From Thermoplasmata archaeon (GTDB lineage Archaea > Thermoplasmatota > Thermoplasmata > Lutacidiplasmatales > UBA184): a DNA stretch of 6,243 bases. Both the position numbers and the translations under genes were made by a program. Below are positions 1 through 4,862 of this stretch, one piece after another. Where the stretch lies: contig JASHPV010000019.1 of the NCBI GenBank assembly GCA_030037875.1, positions 1 through 6,243 on the forward strand, given 5' to 3'. A model generated the notes under the pieces. It saw only the letters and a program-made list of their open reading frames with translations, had not been told where the DNA came from and did not search any database. Each line of letters opens with the position of its first letter. Position 1 is the first letter of the stretch.

Positions 1-897
1 ACGGCTCGCTTCGGGTACTTTGGCCTCTATGGGATCGGGCTCGCCGCGTCAAGCATGCTCGCGGTCACGGGGATGATCATCTCCATCGACGCTTTCGGAC
101 CCATTACGGACAACGCCGGTGGGATCGCCGAGATGGCGAACCTGCCCCCCGAGGCGCGGGCGGTCACCGACCCGCTGGACGCGGTGGGCAATACGACCAA
201 GGCCGTCACCAAGGGGTATGCGATCGGTTCCGCTGCTCTCGCCGCGCTGGCCCTCTTCGCGGCGTACGGATTCGCGGCCGCCAACGCGGCCGGGGTGAGC
301 TATGCCGCCTGGGTGATGGCCCACCTAACCATCACCAATCCGCTGGTGGTCTCGGGCCTGATCATCGGCGCTCTTCTCCCCTTCTTCTTCACGTCGTTCC
401 TCATGAACGCCGTCGGAGTGGCGGCCCAGGCGATCGTCTTCGAGGTTCGGCGGCAGTTCCGCGAGATGCCCGGCATCATGGCCGGTACCGCCAAGCCCGA
501 GTACGGCCGATGCGTGGACATTGTAACACAAACCGCCATTCGTCAGCTGGCGGTCCCGGCCGCCATCGGCGTGATCGTCCCACTGGCCGTCGGGTTCGTT
601 CTCGGACCCTACGCGCTGGCCGGCTTGCTGCTCGGCGTAATCCTCTCGGGGTTGCCCCTCGCGCTGCTGATGACCACGGGCGGCGGGGCCTGGGACAACG
701 CGAAGAAGTACATCGAGGGGGGCAAGTACGGCGGCAAGCACTCCGACGCGCACAAGGCCGCGATCGTGGGCGACACCGTCGGGGACGCCACCAAGGACAC
801 CGCCGGCCCGGCGATCAACCCGCTCATCAAGGTCGTCAACACGATTTCGATCCTGTTCGTCGTCCTGATCGTGTTGCACCACGTCATCCAGTTCTGA
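1..897 (+). CDS. hppA: Membrane-bound proton-translocating pyrophosphatase, K+-independent type (C-terminal part)
   Basis: This is the 3' part of an integral-membrane pyrophosphatase, which hydrolyses cytosolic pyrophosphate and uses the energy to pump protons across the membrane. The reading frame is open from base 1 with no start in view, and about 298 residues remain of a family that is usually 650-800 long. Conserved family blocks are visible: DAFGPITDNAGGIAEMA (nt 88-138), GNTTKAVTKG (nt 187-216), FFFTSFLMNAVGVAAQA (nt 382-432), and the C-terminal block running from GGAWDNAKKYIEGG to GPAINPLIKVVN. These supply pyrophosphate- and Mg-binding Asp/Lys residues. Lys in GNTTKA (codon 199-201) is the established signature of K+-independent enzymes; K+-dependent ones have Ala there. 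Hydrophobic stretches lie at about nt 220-300, 340-400, 550-680 and 845-890. The residue that separates H+ from Na+ pumps lies upstream, so proton specificity is inferred from the K+-independent type. The gene ends 35 bp from the convergent gene to its right; I see no clear terminator hairpin in that gap. Confidence 0.96.
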   Translation, partial: TARFGYFGLYGIGLAASSMLAVTGMIISIDAFGPITDNAGGIAEMANLPPEARAVTDPLDAVGNTTKAVTKGYAIGSAALAALALFAAYGFAAANAAGVSYAAWVMAHLTITNPLVVSGLIIGALLPFFFTSFLMNAVGVAAQAIVFEVRRQFREMPGIMAGTAKPEYGRCVDIVTQTAIRQLAVPAAIGVIVPLAVGFVLGPYALAGLLLGVILSGLPLALLMTTGGGAWDNAKKYIEGGKYGGKHSDAHKAAIVGDTVGDATKDTAGPAINPLIKVVNTISILFVVLIVLHHVIQF

Positions 898-932
898 AAC
901 CGGTGCTCCGCCGCCCCGCGCGATCGGAACGT

Positions 933-2462
933 TCAGCGGATCGGGAGCAACCACACGCTCGGAGCTTCGCCGCGGACGTTGCTCGTGAGCATCGCCAGGG
1001 CCGGCGTGGAGGGCCGCAGGCCGTACACCAACGTCGTGCGTCGATGGCTGAAGAAACGGAAGTGGTCCGACACCGCGGGGGCGATCTCGGCCAGGCCGGA
1101 CAGCTCGCTCGGTGCCGTGAAGATCAGGATCCCGCCCCGGTCGCGGGCCCGGCCCGAAAGGGAGTTGACCGCCTCCACGAACTCGGGACGGCTCCCGAAC
1201 GCTGAGTCCAATGCGCTCAGCACGATCGTCACGAGCGACTTGGCGGTGATCGATTCTTTGAGCTGTTCGATCAGTTGGCGGGTCGCGGGAGGGGTGAGCG
1301 TCCCGGCGGGTACCAGCGGTGGGGGATTGAAGACGTTGAGGTGCTCGAGGAGCTTGGCCCGGGGAAGGAGCTTCTCCGATTCGGCGAGGAACGACGAGAG
1401 CGAGAAGGGCACGTCGGCCATGAGCGTCACTTCCCAGCCACTCCCGATCGCCTGCGCGACCTGGTACTCGATCAGCGGCCGGAGCGCCGTGCGTTCGACG
1501 TGAGGGTCGTACTCGAAGAGGATGGGCTGGCCAGAACGGAGGGGTCCCAGAGTCCGGTCGAGCTCGGCCAGGCCGCTGGAGAGACCGTTCGGGGGATTCT
1601 CCCGGACCTGGAACGGCTCCACCGGCGCGTCGCCCGGGCGCGGGAATCGTCGCGGGATGGAGGTGAACCTCGCCCCTTCGAGGGTATACATGACCGAACT
1701 GGACTGGAGCGGGACCCCACGCAGCTTGTGGTAAAGGAGTTCGCGGAGCACCATCCCTTCCACGTCGTCCCGACGCAGCTCGATGACCCCATGCACGAGG
1801 TACTCGAGCGCCGAATAGGTCGTGGTCTCGTTGATGAGGATCGTGTGGACGTTCGCTTTGGACAAGACCGAGATGAGGGCGTTCTCGATGCGCAAGCGGT
1901 GCAGGGCCGAGGGAGGGTCGGTCGAGTGACCGAGATACGGCTCGACCAGGCCGTCCCAGCTGTCGATGACCAGGGCGGAGCGTTCTCCCTCGGGGAACCG
2001 GCTGAAGACCTCTTGGACCCCGGGGGGAAGGGTCAGGAATTTCTCGAGGTTGCCGAACTCCTCGGAGTCCGGCGAAAGGGCGGTGAACTGCCGGATGAGG
2101 GACGAGAACTCCTTTCGACCCTCGGCGCCGGGCCACAGCGCCTCGGCGTCGATGACATGGTCCTCCGGTAGGTGGTCCTGGAGCCACGGATGGTGTTCGA
2201 TCAGCTCGGGGTAGAACACTCGGGTGGAAACGTAGAAGCCCGGGGCTTTCAATCCGGCGAGGAGGCTCAACGCGAAGGTGGTCTTCCCCGTGCCCGGCGC
2301 CCCGCGAATCAAGAGCGATTGAGCAATGCGGCTCCGGAAGAACCGGCGAATCTCCGTGGGCAAGTGCCAGTCACCGACGCTGTCGAACGGGGGAGGAGGA
2401 GGCGCCGGTTCGGGGCGTGGGGCGGGTGCCGGTGGGGCTGCCTTCTTTCGTGCGCCTCGCAT
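933..2462 (-). CDS. Two-domain RecA/KaiC-superfamily ATPase, GvpD-like, with one degenerate P-loop
   Basis: This 509-aa protein has a Pro/Ala-rich N-terminal tail (residues 8-25) followed by two RecA-fold modules. The first (about 35-272) has a perfect Walker A, GAPGTGKTT (54-62, Lys60), a Walker B strand SALVIDSWDG (162-171, Asp167), and a KaiC-type ending in which YLVHGVIELRRDDVEG (221-236) leads to LLYHKLRG (242-249). The second (about 293-485) opens like a KaiC repeat (GLSSGLAELDRTLG) but has FEYDPHVERT where the P-loop should be, so it probably does not hydrolyse ATP. The layout recalls archaeal GvpD/KaiC-like ATPases, which are thought to be regulatory or signalling. The precise substrate is unknown and no gas-vesicle genes are in view. 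The start is well bounded: an in-frame TGA lies seven codons upstream of this ATG, with no other usual start between. I see no Shine-Dalgarno motif. No membrane helices or helix-turn-helix are evident. The family is fairly certain; the role is not. Confidence 0.9.
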   Translation of the reverse strand: MRGARKKAAPPAPAPRPEPAPPPPPFDSVGDWHLPTEIRRFFRSRIAQSLLIRGAPGTGKTTFALSLLAGLKAPGFYVSTRVFYPELIEHHPWLQDHLPEDHVIDAEALWPGAEGRKEFSSLIRQFTALSPDSEEFGNLEKFLTLPPGVQEVFSRFPEGERSALVIDSWDGLVEPYLGHSTDPPSALHRLRIENALISVLSKANVHTILINETTTYSALEYLVHGVIELRRDDVEGMVLRELLYHKLRGVPLQSSSVMYTLEGARFTSIPRRFPRPGDAPVEPFQVRENPPNGLSSGLAELDRTLGPLRSGQPILFEYDPHVERTALRPLIEYQVAQAIGSGWEVTLMADVPFSLSSFLAESEKLLPRAKLLEHLNVFNPPPLVPAGTLTPPATRQLIEQLKESITAKSLVTIVLSALDSAFGSRPEFVEAVNSLSGRARDRGGILIFTAPSELSGLAEIAPAVSDHFRFFSHRRTTLVYGLRPSTPALAMLTSNVRGEAPSVWLLPIR

Positions 2463-2504
2463 CGGTTCCCGGAATTCTCTTCAAAGGCCCTTTCGTGCCT
2501 GTCC

Positions 2505-2560
2505 GAGAATCTATCTCACTTAGGCTCTCCTCGTGATATTAGTATTCACTCTCATCTCAC
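2505..2560 (-). promoter_or_regulatory. AT-rich island, probable promoter/operator region of the KaiC-like ATPase gene
   Basis: This is the main part of the 156-bp intergenic stretch upstream of the KaiC-like ATPase gene. It is clearly richer in A and T than its surroundings. Read on the minus strand it holds GTGAGAT twice (2560-2554 and 2519-2513), with GTGAATACTAATATCAC between them (2549-2533), whose ends GTGA/TCAC form a short inverted repeat. TACTAATAT (2545-2537) or GAGATAGATT (about 2518-2509) could serve as the TATA box, giving a 5' leader of very roughly 50 or 25 nt. The assignment rests on composition and position only. The rest of the gap (2561-2618) would hold the end of the 122-aa gene's transcript, and I see no obvious terminator there. 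Confidence 0.35.
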
Positions 2561-2618
2561 AAGGTGGTCGACCCGACAGAACAGATTCACCGGGGCGAGC
2601 TCGGTCACCGGTTCGGGA

Positions 2619-2987
2619 CTAGGCGTAATGGCTCAGGGAGGTACGTTCCTTTCGAGCGTCGTCCCGCTGGCTGCCCTTCTCTTCGGCCTGCCTTTGCCGC
2701 TCGCATTCCTCGTCGGTGACCCAGTCGAAACGCAGTTCCTCCGGGTGGTCGTGCGCGAGCGACGCCCCTGCCTCGAATGCGCTGAACAATAGCTCCTCCA
2801 GGTTCTCGGCGTCCTCGTCCCCCTCGAGGCGTCCCGCGGTCCGCCAATACCAATCCGGAGCCTTGCCGGCTTCCTGCAAGTACTCGGTCACGTGGTCGAA
2901 GATAGAGGCGTGCTCGTTCGCGAGGCGGACGTGGAGGTGCCGGCGCGGCGTCTCTTCCGGCGACGGGGGAGAGTTGGCAGGGGACAT
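2619..2987 (-). CDS. Small acidic soluble protein of unknown function (122 aa)
   Basis: I do not recognise this 122-aa protein. It has a Pro/Ser-rich start (residues 2-14), then a mixed segment RRHLHVRLANEHASIFDHV (15-33), two probable helices with aromatic residues (34-50, including DWYWRT), a very acidic stretch GRLEGDEDAENLEELL (52-67), and a charged Glu/Arg/Lys-rich tail (92-116). It contains five His in residues 17-81, one Cys, no signal peptide and no membrane segment. Codons in this frame show the strong G/C third-position bias expected of a real gene here, which the opposite-strand frames lack. The frame stays open far upstream, but the start at 2987 is preferred because a TATA-like box sits 27 nt before it and the upstream translation is low-complexity Arg/Gly/Ala. 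It precedes the KaiC-like ATPase gene on the same strand by 156 bp and is divergent from the mre11-rad50 operon. Co-transcription with the ATPase is possible but unsupported. Confidence 0.75.
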   Translation of the reverse strand: MSPANSPPSPEETPRRHLHVRLANEHASIFDHVTEYLQEAGKAPDWYWRTAGRLEGDEDAENLEELLFSAFEAGASLAHDHPEELRFDWVTDEECERQRQAEEKGSQRDDARKERTSLSHYA

Positions 2988-3010
2988 GGACGCGAAACGT
3001 CCGCAACCGC

Positions 3011-3017
3011 CTATAAC
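3011..3017 (-). promoter_or_regulatory. TATA-like box for the 122-aa gene, leaderless spacing
   Basis: On the minus strand the sequence reads GTTATAG, an isolated A/T cluster inside very GC-rich DNA. Its centre is 27 nt upstream of the A of the ATG at 2987. In archaea the TATA box lies about 25-27 nt before the transcription start, so this spacing puts transcription initiation at or next to the start codon, giving a leaderless mRNA. No Shine-Dalgarno motif lies just before the ATG, which fits. The match to the TATA consensus is only partial. Confidence 0.5.
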
Positions 3018-3061
3018 TCCTCGCGGGCGCGGGGGGACCCATCGAGCCCGGCCACGAACCC

Positions 3062-3070
3062 TTGAATAGG
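3062..3070 (+). promoter_or_regulatory. Possible TATA-like box for the mre11-rad50 operon
   Basis: TTGAATAGG is the only A/T-rich patch close upstream of the operon's first gene (ATG at 3100). It is centred about 34 nt before the start codon, which would place transcription initiation around 3091-3095 and leave a leader of only 5-10 nt without a Shine-Dalgarno motif. The match to consensus is weak. Together with the box at 3011-3017 it would make 2988-3099 a compact divergent promoter region. Confidence 0.3.
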
Positions 3071-3099
3071 GCCGATGCTTCGAACCCGCCAGACCATCC

Positions 3100-3552
3100 A
3101 TGTACAATCCTGCGGAAGCCGGGAACCCGCCCTCCGCCCCCAGCCCTCCCCCCGCTCCTCCCCCCGCGGAAGCCGGCGAGCCTCCGGCGGCCCCCCGGTA
3201 CCAATACCTTGTTAGCCGGCTGCGGAACCGCCAGATCACCATGGAGGAGGCGACCGAGCTCTTCGCGATCCAGCGCCAGCAGGTCGCGACCCTCATCGCA
3301 CGCACCAACGCGCTCGCGGCGGCCGCGGCGACGCCCTCCCTCGTTCCTCGGGTCTCGAGACCCGTGGCTCGGCCCCCGCCGCCTCCGCCCTCGGCGGCCG
3401 CGGTCGAGGGCCTGGACTTTTGGGGGGAGGGGCTCATTTTCCTCGCGCTGGGGGCCGGACTTTTTGCGGCGTTCATGAAACGCGCCACCGGTTCGGCGCC
3501 CACGCCACGCAGCCGGCCTTCGCCCCCAGCTTCGGGTAGCCGACAATCGTAG
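3100..3552 (+). CDS. Proline-rich single-pass membrane protein of unknown function, first gene of the mre11-rad50 operon
   Basis: I do not recognise this 150-aa protein. Residues 3-32 are Pro/Ala-rich and hold an imperfect internal repeat (PAEAGNPPSAP, then PAEAGEPPAAP; an 11-bp perfect repeat at nt 3112-3122 and 3166-3176). Residues 34-67 form an amphipathic helical segment, YQYLVSRLRNRQITMEEATE onward to VATLI, whose 'RNRQIT-MEEATELF' pattern is reminiscent of short SHOCT-like helical modules; that is only a resemblance. A second Pro-rich linker follows (82-97). A short hydrophobic helix (about 111-126, GLIFLALGAGLFAAFM) is followed by Lys-Arg and a Pro/Ser-rich tail of about 22 residues. 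The lack of a signal peptide and the Lys-Arg after the helix suggest a C-terminal anchor, with topology unproven. G/C-ending codons support the frame. The stop is 9 nt before the mre11 start, so co-transcription is very likely, and a role alongside the Mre11-Rad50 complex is a position-based inference. Confidence 0.8.
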   Translation: MYNPAEAGNPPSAPSPPPAPPPAEAGEPPAAPRYQYLVSRLRNRQITMEEATELFAIQRQQVATLIARTNALAAAAATPSLVPRVSRPVARPPPPPPSAAAVEGLDFWGEGLIFLALGAGLFAAFMKRATGSAPTPRSRPSPPASGSRQS

Positions 3553-3561
3553 GGGCATCCC

Positions 3562-4860
3562 ATGGCCCCGCGTGACTTCGTCTTCGCCCACCTGGCGGAT
3601 GCGCACGTAGGGGCGTGGCCGCGTGACCCAGCGGTGAGGGCCGCGCTTCGAGAGAGCGTTCTCCGCGCGCTCCGAACCGTTGCGGAAAGGTCGGCAGAGT
3701 TTCTCCTCATCTCCGGCGATCTCTTTCACACGCCCGTGCCCGACCCGGATGAGGTGGCGCCGATCGCGGCGGCGCTCCGGGACCTAGCGGCCCGAGGGAT
3801 TCGCGTCTACGTGATCTTCGGTTCCCACGATTACGTGGCCCACCGGACCAGCTGGCTCGATGTCCTCGCCGAGACCGGCCTGTTCGTCCGCGTCGCGCCC
3901 GAAGCGGTCCGCGCGGGCGATCAGGCATGGCAACTCCCGTACCTCGTGGACGAACCGACCGGGGCAGTCATCGCCGGCGTCTCGGGCCGGTCGCACGGAC
4001 TCGACCGAGAGTACTATCGGTCCATGGACTCCACGGCCTACGTTCGAACGCCGGGCTTCCACATTTTCATGTTCCACGCGGCGGTCCAGGAGTACCTTCC
4101 TCCGGGACTTCAGGCACATATCCGCGGCGTCGCCCGGACTGACCTTCCCCCCGGGGCGGACTACTATGCCGGCGGCCACATCCACCTCAGCTACCTGGGG
4201 CAAGGGCCGACCGGCGGCCTCCTGGTGAACCCAGGGGCTGTCTTCGGAACCAGCCTCACGGACCTGGCCCAGGGCGCCTCCGGTCGAAGTCACCGGGGTC
4301 TCGTGATGGTGTCGGTCCGATCCGGGATTCCGACGGCCGAGTTCGTCGACACGATGCGTCCGGGGACCGTCGACGTGTTCGATGTGGACCTTTCTGGAAA
4401 GTCCAGCGAGGAGGCTCGGGTCGCCGTACGGGAAGAGGTCCGAGCGCACAGCGCGCCGGGAGTGCTGCTCTTCCCCCGCCTCACCGGCGTGAGCGACACC
4501 ACACGGACCGCCGAACTCGGTCTGCCCGATTCCAGCTCCGACGCGACGGCCCGAGGCGTTGCAAGCGTCCACTGGGACATGACCGAACTCCTGGGCGGCG
4601 TTCCTGGCGTCACGCCGGTTCCGGAGAGCGAGACCCAGATTGAAGACCAAGCGCTCGAGACGCTCGGGACCCTGGCGCCTCTGCCGCTGCCCGGACTAAC
4701 CCCCGAGGAAGCAATGCGGCGTGTCCGCGAGCTGGTCCGGGAGCTTGGATTACCCCGAGGCGATGGCGAGGCAGTGGAAGACTATCGCACGGGACGAATC
4801 AGCGCTGGGCTCCGCGTTCTCGGGCTTCCACCGCGTGGGGGAGAGGCCGGTCGTTCGTGA
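3562..4860 (+). CDS. mre11: DNA double-strand break repair nuclease Mre11
   Basis: Mre11 is the Mn-dependent 3'-5' exonuclease and endonuclease that, with Rad50, processes broken DNA ends. All phosphodiesterase motifs are present in order: I, LADAHVG (Asp13, His15); II, ISGDLFHT (Asp53); III, FGSHDY (His89, Asp90); IV, FHAAVQEY (His172); V, AGGHIHLS (His206, His208), then the typical NPGAVFGT. Residues about 245-345 match the capping-domain position, and the C-terminal LTPEEAMRRVRELVRELG (379-396) is a helical segment suited to the Rad50-binding region. The length of 432 aa is normal for archaeal Mre11. Motif III is unusual in having Ser88 where the family normally has a metal-binding Asn (GNHD). 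The ATG at 3562 puts motif I near the N-terminus as expected; AGGGGC about 6 nt upstream is a weak Shine-Dalgarno candidate. It sits 9 nt after the membrane-protein gene and 2 nt before the rad50 ATG. Confidence 0.97.
   Translation: MAPRDFVFAHLADAHVGAWPRDPAVRAALRESVLRALRTVAERSAEFLLISGDLFHTPVPDPDEVAPIAAALRDLAARGIRVYVIFGSHDYVAHRTSWLDVLAETGLFVRVAPEAVRAGDQAWQLPYLVDEPTGAVIAGVSGRSHGLDREYYRSMDSTAYVRTPGFHIFMFHAAVQEYLPPGLQAHIRGVARTDLPPGADYYAGGHIHLSYLGQGPTGGLLVNPGAVFGTSLTDLAQGASGRSHRGLVMVSVRSGIPTAEFVDTMRPGTVDVFDVDLSGKSSEEARVAVREEVRAHSAPGVLLFPRLTGVSDTTRTAELGLPDSSSDATARGVASVHWDMTELLGGVPGVTPVPESETQIEDQALETLGTLAPLPLPGLTPEEAMRRVRELVRELGLPRGDGEAVEDYRTGRISAGLRVLGLPPRGGEAGRS
4837..4846 (+). promoter_or_regulatory. 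Purine-rich Shine-Dalgarno-like stretch for rad50, inside the end of mre11
   Basis: GGGGGAGAGG is complementary in part to the 16S rRNA 3' end. It ends 10 nt before a GTG (4857) and 16 nt before the ATG (4863), both in the rad50 frame. The spacing suits the GTG better, which would overlap the mre11 stop as GTGA. The stretch also encodes Gly-Glu residues of Mre11, so its purine content may be coincidental. Confidence 0.35.
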
Positions 4861-4862
4861 CG

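Noticed and set aside
898..932. Possible bidirectional terminator between the convergent hppA and ATPase genes.
   Set aside because: The 35-bp gap has no T-run on either strand and no hairpin longer than the 6-bp palindrome ACCGGT, so I cannot support a terminator.
1275..2171. Plus-strand open frame of 298 codons opposite the KaiC-like ATPase.
   Set aside because: It is antisense to a gene with clear Walker motifs, and its product is charged low-complexity sequence without recognisable motifs.
325..2187. Very long open frame on the minus strand (620 codons) crossing hppA and the KaiC-like gene.
   Set aside because: The translation is Arg/Pro/Gly-rich with no domains, it runs antisense to hppA and out of frame inside the ATPase gene, and it is a typical stop-poor shadow of GC-rich coding DNA.
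2172..2792. Plus-strand open frame of 206 codons with a hydrophobic patch.
   Set aside because: It spans the antisense of two minus-strand genes and the intergenic AT-rich island, and lacks the G/C third-position bias of real genes here.
2988..3710. Upstream extension of the 122-aa gene (frame open back to 3710), which would make a 363-aa protein.
   Set aside because: The extra part is Ala/Gly/Arg low-complexity, overlaps two well-supported plus-strand genes, and lies upstream of a TATA-like box placed properly for the ATG at 2987.
3784..4650. Minus-strand open frame of 288 codons opposite mre11.
   Set aside because: mre11 is certain from its complete motif set; the antisense product shows no motif and is a compositional shadow.
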